64,000 nucleotides of DNA, taken from Peptococcaceae bacterium BRH_c8a (GTDB lineage Bacteria; Bacillota; Desulfotomaculia; Desulfotomaculales; Desulfallaceae). The stretch covers positions 1-64,000 of the forward strand of contig LADP01000046.1 in assembly GCA_000961575.1 (NCBI GenBank), given 5' to 3'. The notes beneath the pieces are model-generated. The model saw only the letters and a program-made list of their open reading frames with translations, ran no database searches and was not told the DNA's origin. Below are positions 9,231 through 17,401 of this stretch, in pieces; position 1 is the stretch's first letter, and each line of letters starts with the position of its first letter. The translations under genes and the position numbers were made by a program.

Positions 9231-9604
9231 TCGAGTAGGAGGGGGCGGCAAGCCCCCAACCTCTCACACCGCCTAGCATGCGGGTCCGCACTAGGCGGTT
9301 CCTAAAAGTTAACGCAGTTCCAAAAACGAGCAAGTAAACTTTTCAGCCCTTGCGCCTGCCAATAGGAGGTGTCAAGGGCATTATTTAAGTTACGGGACAT
9401 TCACCAGCATCCTCTACGAGAGTTGGACATCATAAAGGCCGCCCAATCTGGGACGCCTAAAGAACGCAGTTTCCGAAGCCTGGTTCGGACACATTTCCAT
9501 TGCTTCCACAGACACATGCGTAAACGACGGCTAATCCATTGATCCAGAGCTTCACAGTGACCTTTAGCAGAGGCGATCTTGAAGTATCCTATCCAGCCGA
9601 CCAT
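9231..9604 (-). mobile_element. 3' remnant of a group II intron (maturase C-terminus and intron end)
   Basis: On the minus strand, 9604-9401 encodes the C-terminal ~67 residues of a group II intron reverse transcriptase/maturase: GWIGYFKIASAKGH, then RRLRMCLWKQWK, then RLRKLRSLGVP. The following 170 bases carry the structured 3' end usual for this group: a stem ACCGCCTAG/CTAGGCGG-type near 9280, then GGGGGC/GCCCCC, ending in CCTCCTACTCGA. The RT catalytic domains and the intron 5' part are missing. The intron end abuts the stop codon of the 8103 gene. Confidence 0.65.
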
Positions 9605-9652
9605 TAGGCAATGTGCCGAAATGCTAGGAGTTGATTATTTCGAGATGAACGA

Positions 9653-9874
9653 AACGAGCTGACACACCGATAGGTAGGCGTCGATGTTTTTAACACAGCA
9701 CTGGGCGGTTTTGGCCATTTTATTGCCTTCATCCACCAGCTGCGCCAACCGCGTGGGCCTGACTTTAACGAATGAAAATTCCGCCGCCACAAATACACCG
9801 TTCAAGAACACCAGGAACAGGGCCAGCAGTATCTGCAGCGCGGTGAAAATACTGAATGACACGCCGTCATCCAT
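9653..9874 (-). pseudogene. N-terminal fragment of a CorC/HlyC-type protein
   Basis: From ATG 9874, about 70 residues match the start of the DUF21/CNNM membrane domain (LFLVFLNGVFVAAEFSFVKV, ending at AYLSVCQL). The protein then runs into unrelated sequence and the group II intron maturase tail. The family normally has about 430 residues. It lies directly below the intact paralogue at 10087-11379, so this was once a tandem pair. Confidence 0.7.
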
Positions 9875-10086
9875 AGTAACTTATCTAATCTCCCTTTGTA
9901 AAAATAAAAGGTATTCGCTTTTAACTTGCTAGTTATATTATTATGTATTAACAGATTAACTAGCTTAGAAAAAACACCCAACGGATCACTATGAAGAGTT
10001 TAAAACACTCCTGGTCTCTATTACAGCAGGCAAGCCCCTAATCTTGTTTTCTTTAACTCGCCCGCTCGCAGCAGGACACTAAATTA

Positions 10087-11379
10087 TTACTTCGTTTGCG
10101 GTTTGGAGCTGATTAACACCTGTTTAATTCTTCTATGACCCATTTCTCTTACTTGAAACTTGTATCCCTCCCAGGATATAGTTTCGCCTTCTTTGGGCAG
10201 GTGTCCCATTTTTTCCAGCATAAATCCGGCAATTGTTTCGTATTCCGCATCGGGTGAAATTCCTTTTAAGTCCAGTGCTTCGATGATATCCTCAATTGGT
10301 GTGTCACCTTCCACCAACCATTGACCCTCCGGAGTTTTGAGCATAAGGCTTTGATCTTCAATGACATCGCCAATTATCTCGTCCACCAGGTCTTCAAGGG
10401 TAACTATCCCTGCAATACCACCATATTCATCTACAACAATGGCCATACTTAACTTTTCCTGGCGGAATTCCTTAAGCAATTCCACCGTATGTTTGGTTTC
10501 AGGCACGAACAAAGTTGCCGACATAATGTCTTCCACCTTGCGGACCTGATTTACCAAGAATTCACAAGCCAAATTATGAACTCTCACCATGCCAATTACA
10601 TTCTCATAATCGTTCTTATATACCGGGAATGCAGAGTAACGAACTTTGCATACCTTTTCCAGAGCTTCTTTAATACTGTCATCAGCACATAAATAAAAAA
10701 TTTCGGTTCTCGGCACCATTACCTGGCGCACAACCCGGTCGCCAAATTCAAAAACAGCTTCAATCATACGCTTTTCTTCTTCGGGAAGGGTCCTGTGCTC
10801 TGTAATATAAAGCCGGATCTCCTCTTCCGATATTTCTTTTTCGCAATGCTGGGGGTTCCCGCCCAGAAACTTTACCACTATATTTGTGGAAAAGGTTAAA
10901 AAACGTGTCAATGGTTTGGTTGCTCTGGCGATGAAATAAATCGGTCTTGCTGCAATTAAGGCAATCTTTTCGGACCATTGCATGGCCAACCGCTTGGGTG
11001 CCAGTTCCCCGAAAACCAATGTTATGTAAGAGATGATTACCGTGACGATTAACACACCCAGCGTGTTGGAGAGGCCTGTTGGAATACCGATTCCTCCAAG
11101 TTGCTTGGCCACGGCTGTTGATAAACCAACTGCGGCGGTTGCACTGGCCAAAAATCCTGCCAGTGTTATACCTACCTGAATAGTAGCCAGAAAAAGGCTG
11201 GGGTTTTCAATTAAACCGATAAGTATTTGTGCTGATTTGTTTCCGTCATCTTTCAGCTGTTCTATTTTTATCCGCCGGGTGGTCAATACAGCTATTTCAC
11301 TGGCAGCGAAAAATGCATTAAATAAGATGAGTGAGAAGATAAGCAATAAGCCCGTCCAATTAATTTCCAAATTAAACAC
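10087..11379 (-). CDS. tlyC: CorC/HlyC-family membrane protein with CBS pair
   Basis: About 430 residues. The start is GTG 11379, or TTG 11370, which has better spacing from AAAGG. The N-terminal DUF21/CNNM domain has three or four membrane helices (residues ~5-190). Two CBS motifs follow (MVPRTEIFYLCADD and MSATLFVPETKH, with VVDEYGGIAGIVTLEDL). The C-terminal part is a CorC_HlyC transporter-associated domain. Members are linked to Mg/Co efflux or tolerance; the old name hemolysin is a misnomer. No metal riboswitch was evident upstream. Confidence 0.85.
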   Translation of the reverse strand: MFNLEINWTGLLLIFSLILFNAFFAASEIAVLTTRRIKIEQLKDDGNKSAQILIGLIENPSLFLATIQVGITLAGFLASATAAVGLSTAVAKQLGGIGIPTGLSNTLGVLIVTVIISYITLVFGELAPKRLAMQWSEKIALIAARPIYFIARATKPLTRFLTFSTNIVVKFLGGNPQHCEKEISEEEIRLYITEHRTLPEEEKRMIEAVFEFGDRVVRQVMVPRTEIFYLCADDSIKEALEKVCKVRYSAFPVYKNDYENVIGMVRVHNLACEFLVNQVRKVEDIMSATLFVPETKHTVELLKEFRQEKLSMAIVVDEYGGIAGIVTLEDLVDEIIGDVIEDQSLMLKTPEGQWLVEGDTPIEDIIEALDLKGISPDAEYETIAGFMLEKMGHLPKEGETISWEGYKFQVREMGHRRIKQVLISSKPQTK

Positions 11380-11606
11380 CTTTGCATAATAATTTCACGT
11401 CTTGCATTTATCATGTATGAAATTATATATACCTATGCAGATGGTGTATTACTTGGCGCGTTTGATTATTGATCAATTAGCCTTTGCCCTTTAGTAAGAG
11501 TTTTTTGATTCATTAAAGCCATATAGCAGTCAACAATCCTAAGCACAGACACACTCCCTTAATCTCTTAAACTTAAATACGCTGGCTGATGGATTATATG
11601 AAGATT

Positions 11607-11704
11607 TTGACTTCATGTGCTAAACAGAATAAAGCCGACCGTAGACAATTATTATTTGGCGTAATACGCCGGCCAGGTAACATTTAATTAGCACATGAAG
11701 TCAA
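11607..11704. repeat. perfect 16-bp inverted repeat flanking a 66-nt core
   Basis: TTGACTTCATGTGCTA at 11607-11622 is exactly complementary to TAGCACATGAAGTCAA at 11689-11704. The core contains a second perfect hairpin, GGCGT-AAT-ACGCC (11658-11670). This is the shape of a small non-autonomous element or a structured RNA; no T-run follows. Confidence 0.6.
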
Positions 11705-11946
11705 GGACGGCGATCAGTTAATGCCAACTAAGCATCTGAATGATGGGGGCATTTCATTAGAACATCATGAAACCACCACCGAAATGAACGGGCATAATTC
11801 TTACCCTGCCGCCTCTGGTAGCGGTCAAAATAACCATTGGTAGGATAAAGAAAGCTCTGAGTCACACAACTGATAAACTAGATTAGTACTGGATGGTTCA
11901 AAGAATCACAGTGAAGACGCCCATGAAAGAGTAAAAGTATTCCCTC

Positions 11947-11983
11947 AAACCCTTCACAGGTTAAAATCCTGTGCAGGGTTTTT
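11947..11983 (+). terminator. strong intrinsic terminator
   Basis: AAACCCTTCACAGG pairs with CCTGTGCAGGGTTT (one mismatch) around a 7-nt loop, followed by TTTT. It may act on both strands. Confidence 0.6.
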
Positions 11984-12068
11984 AATATTAGAGCTGGCTA
12001 CTTTCATATTCATTTTCCTTATATAGAAATTCTCAGCGGAAATTGCACAGAATAATTGCCCTTAGCTT

Positions 12069-12335
12069 CTATTTGCTTTTCCCCCTTATAAAAATCAAAC
12101 AATAAAAGTTTTCTCCTAAATCAAAGTCTTTCAGAACTATAAACCCTATATTTGCCAATATATCCTTCGCTTCATCTTTGCTTATACGGTGTGCTGTTGG
12201 TGGCCCCATAGGGGTGTCTCGTTTATAAAACTCTATCACTGCAATTTTTCCATTTTCATTTATCAGTTTATTTACTTCTTCTAGTAAGGCTGATTTATTT
12301 TTTATTTCATGTAGAACAGTTACCGTAAGGACTAC
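12069..12335 (-). pseudogene. C-terminal fragment of a SAM methyltransferase
   Basis: About 85 residues match the end of a class I SAM-dependent methyltransferase: VLHEIKNKSALLEEVNKLI after strand 4, then GKIAVIEFYKRDTPMGPP and a closing GENFYCLIFIRG. The SAM-binding N-terminal half is missing. The fragment starts where the ynfA reading frame ends, which suggests a deletion joined the two genes. Confidence 0.6.
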
Positions 12336-12550
12336 CATCCCCACAAAATTGACATAACAATAAATACTCCGCCATAGGCCGCGTAAATACGGCCAAAACT
12401 TGGGAATTGCTGAAACGTTGGAATAACACCGTATAAAATCAAAACAAGTCCGCCCAAAACGCCCCACATAAAACCCGCGTCATACCGAAGCCAAATCCAA
12501 ACAAAATACCCACCAGCTATTTCCGCCAGTCCTGCAAGAAAGAATAGCAA
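12332..12550 (-). pseudogene. ynfA: truncated YnfA/UPF0060 membrane protein
   Basis: About 72 residues from TTG 12550. The sequence is typical of UPF0060 ([53 protein letters not shown]), but the last ~35 residues, with the fourth helix, are missing. The family is a small multidrug-resistance-like membrane protein of about 108 residues. It is fused by deletion to a methyltransferase tail. Confidence 0.65.
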
Positions 12551-12586
12551 TGATGATCTTTATCCTACTTTTACTAAAAGGTTAAC

Positions 12587-13228
12587 TCATTTTGTTTCCA
12601 AATACACGATTCTGTCCGCTAAAACTTTAGCATCTTGTTGGTCGTGGGTGACAAAAATAGTCGTAATGAATGCTTTTTTTAGGATCTTTCTTAAAACATC
12701 CCTTATTTTTATTTGCAGGTCGGCATCAAGATTACTAAAGGGCTCGTCCAATAGCAGCACCGCCGGTTGGGGGGCAATGGCCCGGGCCAAGGCTACCCTT
12801 TGCTGCTGACCTCCGCTTAGTTCATGGGGGTAGCGCTTTGCGAAATCCTGCAGGCTTACCAGTGCCAGCACCTCGGCCACCCTTTGGTTTTTCTTCTGTT
12901 TGTTATATTTTTTCAGACCGTATTTTATGTTCTTTTCCACCGTCATGTGCTGGAACAGGGCATAGTCTTGAAACACCATGCCCACCCCCCGGTTTTCCGG
13001 GGCAATGCAAGTTTTTGCATCAAAAACAACTTGATTGTTAATTCCAATCAGCCCGCCATTGGGCCTTTCCAGCCCGGCAATTAGCCTTAACACGGTACTT
13101 TTACCACAACCGCTGGGGCCTAAAATGGAAATTATCTCCCCTTCATTAATATCCAGGCTGAAATTATCAACAGCTGCGGCTTCGGCATTTGGATATTGAA
13201 AGCTTAAATTCTTTATTTCAATATACAT
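12587..13228 (-). CDS. fbpC: ferric-iron ABC transporter ATPase
   Basis: 213 residues from ATG 13228, which shares its A with the TGA stop of the permease gene (TGATG). Walker A (GPSGCGKST), signature (LSGGQQQRVALARA), Walker B (VLLLDEPFSNLD) and H-loop (VTHD) are all present. It lacks the ~120-residue C-terminal regulatory (TOBE) domain found in many FbpC proteins. It should energise uptake through FbpB of ferric iron delivered by FbpA. Confidence 0.85.
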   Translation of the reverse strand: MYIEIKNLSFQYPNAEAAAVDNFSLDINEGEIISILGPSGCGKSTVLRLIAGLERPNGGLIGINNQVVFDAKTCIAPENRGVGMVFQDYALFQHMTVEKNIKYGLKKYNKQKKNQRVAEVLALVSLQDFAKRYPHELSGGQQQRVALARAIAPQPAVLLLDEPFSNLDADLQIKIRDVLRKILKKAFITTIFVTHDQQDAKVLADRIVYLETK

Positions 13229-14877
13229 CAGTAATCCCCCCTTGTTGTTACGTGATGGAAAAACAAAATAGCCATAAAACTGATACCAATAATAATCATT
13301 GAGGGAACCGCGGCTTCGGCTAACATTTCATCGCTGGCGTACTGAAACACTTTGGTGGCCAATGTATCAAAATTAAAAGGCCTTAAGAGCAACGTCAACG
13401 GTAATTCCTTAAGCACCTCTACAAAGACTAATACACAACTGCTAAAAATGGCAGGCTTAAGCATCGGTAAATCTATCTTCATAAAGGTTTCGATGGTGCC
13501 TGCCCCCAGTATGCGGGAAGCTTCAAAAAACTTCTTTCCTGCTTTTTCAAACCCGGCTTGGATGGAGTTAAAGCCCATGGCCAAAAATCTAATCACGTAG
13601 GCAAAAATTAGCATGGCTATGCTGGCTGTTAAAACCAACCCGCTGGAATTAATGTTTAGAGTATTGTAAAACCAAGTTAATTGGTTATCCAAACTAATAA
13701 AAAAAACCATAACCCCAATGGCAATTACCGCCCCGGGAACTGTATAACCAATGACGGTAATGTTGGCATAAATCTTAGCGGTGGCAGCGTGTTCGTTAAT
13801 GCGGCAATAGTTAGCTACAATAACCGCGATAATTACAATTAGTACCATAGCCGTAAAGGCCAACGACAAGGAATTAAACAGTAACTGAAAAAACTGAGCA
13901 TTTAAAGTGCTGTGGTAAGTGATCAAACTCCAGTATAAAAGCTGCAGAGTGGGAAGTAAGAAACCTAAGCTGAAAATAAAAAAGCAATAGCTAAAAGCCG
14001 CCGTACCTTTTAAACCAGTAAGCACCTGCGGCGAAATTGGTCTCACTTTAGCGGTGGTGTCGCTGTACTTTTGTGTGCCCCTTAAATACTTTTCACTAAT
14101 TAAAATAACAGCCACCATTAACATTAATATTGCCGCCAACCTGATTGCGGAATTAAGGTCCCCCATGCCAAACCAGCTTTTAAATATGGCGGTACTAAAG
14201 GTGGGAATACCAAAATACTGTACAACCCCGTAATCATTTAACACTTCCAACGCCACCAAGCTAACGCCGCCAATGATGGCCGCCCGGGAGCAGGGCAAAA
14301 CAATGGTAAAAAAAATATCGCCGGGTTTGCGACCTAACATGCGGGCACATTCAATTAACGAAGCGGATTGTTTTTCTAAAAACGCCCGGGTGATGGTGTA
14401 GACATAGGGGAACAAGCAAAGGGTAAAAATAAAAATTGCCCCTTCTATATTCATGATGTCAAAGTATTTTTGATTGACCTGAACGTCAAACCTGTTTCTT
14501 AACTGCGTTTGAATAACACCGGTGTAGCCAAGCATTCCGCTATATGTATAGGCGGCAATATTGGCCGGCAGCGCCAGCGGCAATATCATCGCCCACTTAA
14601 AAAATTTTTTCATTGGGAAATCATACACCGTTACCAGCCAGGACAAGCTGGTGCCGATTATAGCGGTGGTAATGCCGGTTATCAAAACCAGTGTAACTGT
14701 GTTCAGAAGATAATCTTTGAGCAAGTATTCTTTAATGTGCCACCAGGATTCATTGGCCGGTTGCAGTAAATTAATGAAAATATGCAGGCTGGATAAAAGG
14801 AGCAATGAGATGATGATAAAACTGGTCACCGACCAAAGGTCCAGGTTTGCTTTTATTTTTTGCCATACTGTTGTCAC
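13228..14877 (-). CDS. fbpB: ferric-iron ABC transporter permease, fused double domain
   Basis: About 549 residues. GTG 14877 is favoured, eight bases after AGGGG; GTG 14886 is too close. There are about twelve membrane helices in two homologous halves. Each half carries an EAA-type cytoplasmic loop (ECARMLGRKPGDIFF... and EASRILGAGTIETF...) that contacts the ATPase. This is the FbpB/SfuB architecture for Fe(III) uptake. A stable hairpin separates it from fbpA, which may lower expression relative to the binding protein. Confidence 0.85.
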   Translation of the reverse strand: MTTVWQKIKANLDLWSVTSFIIISLLLLSSLHIFINLLQPANESWWHIKEYLLKDYLLNTVTLVLITGITTAIIGTSLSWLVTVYDFPMKKFFKWAMILPLALPANIAAYTYSGMLGYTGVIQTQLRNRFDVQVNQKYFDIMNIEGAIFIFTLCLFPYVYTITRAFLEKQSASLIECARMLGRKPGDIFFTIVLPCSRAAIIGGVSLVALEVLNDYGVVQYFGIPTFSTAIFKSWFGMGDLNSAIRLAAILMLMVAVILISEKYLRGTQKYSDTTAKVRPISPQVLTGLKGTAAFSYCFFIFSLGFLLPTLQLLYWSLITYHSTLNAQFFQLLFNSLSLAFTAMVLIVIIAVIVANYCRINEHAATAKIYANITVIGYTVPGAVIAIGVMVFFISLDNQLTWFYNTLNINSSGLVLTASIAMLIFAYVIRFLAMGFNSIQAGFEKAGKKFFEASRILGAGTIETFMKIDLPMLKPAIFSSCVLVFVEVLKELPLTLLLRPFNFDTLATKVFQYASDEMLAEAAVPSMIIIGISFMAILFFHHVTTRGDY

Positions 14878-14896
14878 TGCTGTCACCCCTAAAGGG

Positions 14897-14922
14897 TAAG
14901 CAGCCCACTACCAGGCTGCTTA
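14897..14922 (-). terminator. hairpin between fbpA and fbpB
   Basis: TAAGCAGCC and GGCTGCTTA form a perfect 9-bp stem. The T-run lies on the plus-strand side, so on the minus transcript it more likely acts as a processing or stabilising hairpin than as a full terminator. Confidence 0.45.
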
Positions 14923-14980
14923 CTTTTTCATACTTCCAGGAAATCATGCCAGCTATTAGCGGTCAGTGGATACTTTCTTG

Positions 14981-16057
14981 TTATTTCCACCCAACTTGAT
15001 TAAATATTTCCACGGCTTTTTGGTTGTGTACACCCAATAAAGTTAGATTAATGTCCTGGGCCCTAAAATCTCCCCATGATTTAAGCAAATCCGCCGGTTC
15101 TACATTAACGTTTACAGGGTATTCGTAGTTGGCTTCAGCAAATTGTGTTTGTGCTTTTTCGCCGGCCAGGAATTCCATCAGTGTAACAGCGTTTGAATGG
15201 TTTTTAGCATATTTGGTTAACCCCACTCCGCTAACATTGATGTGGGTACCGGTAGTATCCTGGTTGGGGAAGAACACACCCACTTGCTCAGCTACTTTCA
15301 CTTCTTCAGGGTCGGACGAGTTGAGCATTTTACCTATGTAATAGGTATTCATAATAGCAATATCACCTTCACCTGCCACCACCGCTTTGGCTTGGTCCCG
15401 GTCATTACCCTTTGGTTCTCTGGCCATATTGACCACCATACCTGCTGCCCAATCCTTCGCTTGTTCTTCACCGTTGATAGCGATAATTGAAGCCAGCAGC
15501 GATTGATTATATATGTTGTTGGCAGGCCTCACTAATACTTTCCCCTGCCATTTGGGGCTGGTTAAATCTTCGTAGGTGGATAGTTCAGCCGGTTTTACCC
15601 GATCTTTAGCATAAACTATTACTCTTGCTCTTACTGTCAAACCAAACCATTGATAATCTTGGTCCCGCAAGTTTGCCGGTATGCTGTTAGTGAGTACTTC
15701 GCTGATAACCGGCTGCAGCAGCCCTTGTGCCTTAGCCCGGTGCAATCTGCCGGCATCTGCGGTGATTAACAAGTCTGCTTCGGTGCCATTTCCCTCCCGA
15801 GCCAGTCTTTCTATTAGTTCATCAGAGTTACCTTTAACTACATTCACCTTAATGCCAGTTTCCTCGGTAAATAATTTAAACAGCTTTTCGTCGGTATCAT
15901 AATGTCTGTCAGTATAAAGGTTAACTACACCGCTATCTGCTGCACCTGCACCGCTACTGGTCTCAGCTTTCTTTGGTGCGCCACCACAAGCAGAAAGTAC
16001 AAACATGGAAAGAATAAATAGAGTAATTAAAGGTAATACTTTCAAATTTTGTTTCAT
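14981..16057 (-). CDS. fbpA: ferric-iron-binding lipoprotein
   Basis: 358 residues from ATG 16057, nine bases after GAGG (an ATG two codons earlier is too close). The signal peptide ends in a lipobox (LSAC), so it is anchored outside the membrane. The body is a periplasmic-binding-protein type II fold of the FbpA/FutA group: VNLYTDRHYDTDEKL near the start, ADLLITADAGRL, and a Tyr pair in MNTYYIGKM, where the family places its iron-ligand tyrosines. A Fur box lies ~30-50 bases upstream. Confidence 0.85.
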   Translation of the reverse strand: MKQNLKVLPLITLFILSMFVLSACGGAPKKAETSSGAGAADSGVVNLYTDRHYDTDEKLFKLFTEETGIKVNVVKGNSDELIERLAREGNGTEADLLITADAGRLHRAKAQGLLQPVISEVLTNSIPANLRDQDYQWFGLTVRARVIVYAKDRVKPAELSTYEDLTSPKWQGKVLVRPANNIYNQSLLASIIAINGEEQAKDWAAGMVVNMAREPKGNDRDQAKAVVAGEGDIAIMNTYYIGKMLNSSDPEEVKVAEQVGVFFPNQDTTGTHINVSGVGLTKYAKNHSNAVTLMEFLAGEKAQTQFAEANYEYPVNVNVEPADLLKSWGDFRAQDINLTLLGVHNQKAVEIFNQVGWK

Positions 16058-16087
16058 TGTCATTCACCTCGATGTAATATTACTGGC

Positions 16088-16106
16088 GTAAACGATTATC
16101 ATTATC
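16088..16106 (-). promoter_or_regulatory. Fur box upstream of fbpA
   Basis: GATTATCATTATC at 16094-16106 matches 12 of 13 positions of half of the Fur consensus and is preceded by GTAAAC. It lies just upstream of the fbpA ribosome site. Confidence 0.65.
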
Positions 16107-16164
16107 ACTATAAGAATATATTTATCCCAACAAATTTTAAACAAACTATTTATATAGTCAGAAG

Positions 16165-16449
16165 TCAATCAATCATTGATTTAATTTGTTGAGACATTTT
16201 CGCCCATGAACGATTGGTATAAATTATCGGAACATTGTGATCTTTTGCCTTTTGCTTTATCAACCCGGAAATGCAATGATTTACGTAATCTGTAAACACA
16301 ATAATTAAGTTTGACTCCTTTGGAATTAAAAGGCTTCCTTTCTTGTACTTTTTTCTTCCCTTTTCATGAATTATAATATTAAAACCTAGCTGTTTAAGGT
16401 TTTCCCTAATATTGCCAAGATTGTCGCCGCCAACTACAAAGACAGACAT
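16165..16449 (-). CDS. DUF2325 protein
   Basis: 94 residues from ATG 16449 with AGGAGG seven bases upstream. The Rossmann-like fold shows MSVFVVGGDNLGNI at the start, SNLIIVFTDYVNH in the middle and NVPIIYTNRSW near the end, as in DUF2325 (PF10087). Members are often beside iron or hydrogenase genes, but their function is not established. It lies between two Fur-type sites and runs into fbpABC. Confidence 0.75.
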   Translation of the reverse strand: MSVFVVGGDNLGNIRENLKQLGFNIIIHEKGRKKYKKGSLLIPKESNLIIVFTDYVNHCISGLIKQKAKDHNVPIIYTNRSWAKMSQQIKSMID

Positions 16450-16547
16450 CCCCAAGCCTCCTGCTTTTAATTAGTTTATTAACGTTAACGAGTTGCAAGA
16501 GGTTTATGCAACTTTTTAGAATTTTTATCAACAAAGATACAAAAAAA

Positions 16548-16667
16548 CTATTTTCCTTGTTTTAAGCTATCTTGTTTGCAGGAACACTGATCGCAACTAC
16601 ACTTTCTATTATTATTTTTAACTGGAGTTTTGCGCAAATGAATAAGTCTACCTAATATCTTTTTCAT
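16548..16667 (-). CDS. 39-residue Cys-rich peptide under Fur control
   Basis: ATG 16667 follows GGGGGTG. The peptide has a basic N-terminal half (KKILGRLIHLRKTP) and a compact CSCDQCSC motif (residues 23-30). It is the first gene below the multi-Fur site at 16691-16734. The motif could bind an iron-sulfur cluster, zinc or iron. I do not recognise the family. Confidence 0.5.
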   Translation of the reverse strand: MKKILGRLIHLRKTPVKNNNRKCSCDQCSCKQDSLKQGK

Positions 16668-16690
16668 GGTCTTAACCACCCCCTTATTAT

Positions 16691-16734
16691 GATTATGATA
16701 ATGATGATTATGATAATGATTATCATTATCATAA
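16691..16734 (-). promoter_or_regulatory. multi-Fur operator
   Basis: The 19-mer GATAATGATTATCATTATC (16712-16730) differs from the classical Fur box at one position. It sits in a 27-bp perfect palindrome (16708-16734), and the 15-bp unit GATTATGATAATGAT occurs twice in tandem (16691-16720). This arrangement fits cooperative binding of several Fur dimers. It should control the Cys-rich peptide, the DUF2325 gene and probably fbpABC. Confidence 0.85.
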
Positions 16735-16989
16735 TAAGAGTAAAAATTTTTGTCAAGTTTTTTATTTTATCTTTATTTATAGGATAGTGGATAAGGTCGT
16801 CTGTATCAGCTTTGCATGGCAACATTTTCCTTTAATATGGAGCATAACTTTATTTCCCTCTCTCAGTAATGGCGCCTTAACGTGGCGTCTTTTTTATTTA
16901 AATCGCTCAAAACTCCGGTAGCATTTACCACCTGAAATTCATAATATATTCCGGTACCATAATAGACCTTTGCAAAGGAGGATTCTTTA

Positions 16990-17085
16990 ATGGGCTATGG
17001 AGCAAAAGGATTTGACGGAAGTTTTATTCTATTTTTGATTCTGATTTTGCTAGTATTCGGTATTGGTTTCTTCCCCAAATACTAA
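16990..17085 (+). CDS. YjcZ-family mini-protein
   Basis: 31 residues from ATG 16990 with AAAGGAGG upstream. A short Gly-rich head (MGYGAKGFDGSF) is followed by one hydrophobic helix (ILFLILILLVFGIGFF). This is the YjcZ/sporulation small-protein pattern. A near-identical paralogue is at 44799-44903. A terminator follows. Confidence 0.75.
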   Translation: MGYGAKGFDGSFILFLILILLVFGIGFFPKY

Positions 17086-17401
17086 AAGGTAGCGCAATTT
17101 AATTCTAATTATTGCATCCAGACTAGACGCCCCGCATGGGGCGTCGCGCTTTATAGAATCATGGCCGGATTGGGTTACCGCATCCCTTGAAGCCGCAAGG
17201 CTGTCCTCATCGGCGGTCAATAATCGCCAGCCCCGGCGCTTAAAGTTATTAATTCTTTTGGTGTTGGTGGGTATTTGTTCCCCGCCGTATTGCCTCTATT
17301 TATGAGGGATGACAGACAAGAAAAAATAATTTCTTGTAATGAAATAGATTTTATAACATAGCAACCATATTTTACATATCATATTGGAGGAGGTGTCTTT
17401 C
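17086..17401. other. 316-base stretch between mini-protein and DUF2935 gene
   Basis: Holds the terminator at 17126-17145, then sequence without a supported gene, ending in the AT-rich promoter region and ribosome site of the 17402 gene. Confidence 0.4.
17126..17145 (+). terminator. terminator after the YjcZ mini-protein
   Basis: GACGCCCC and GGGGCGTC form a perfect 8-bp stem with a GCAT loop. Confidence 0.65.

Larger units (their letters stand above)
11380..12068. other. 689-base intergenic region with inverted repeats
   Basis: No supported gene. Holds the 16-bp inverted repeat at 11607-11704, with an inner hairpin, and a strong terminator at 11947-11983. Confidence 0.5.

Noticed and set aside
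11380-11600. Metal-sensing riboswitch upst​ream of the CorC/HlyC gene
   Set aside because: No M-box or yybP-ykoY core could be recognised in the leader.
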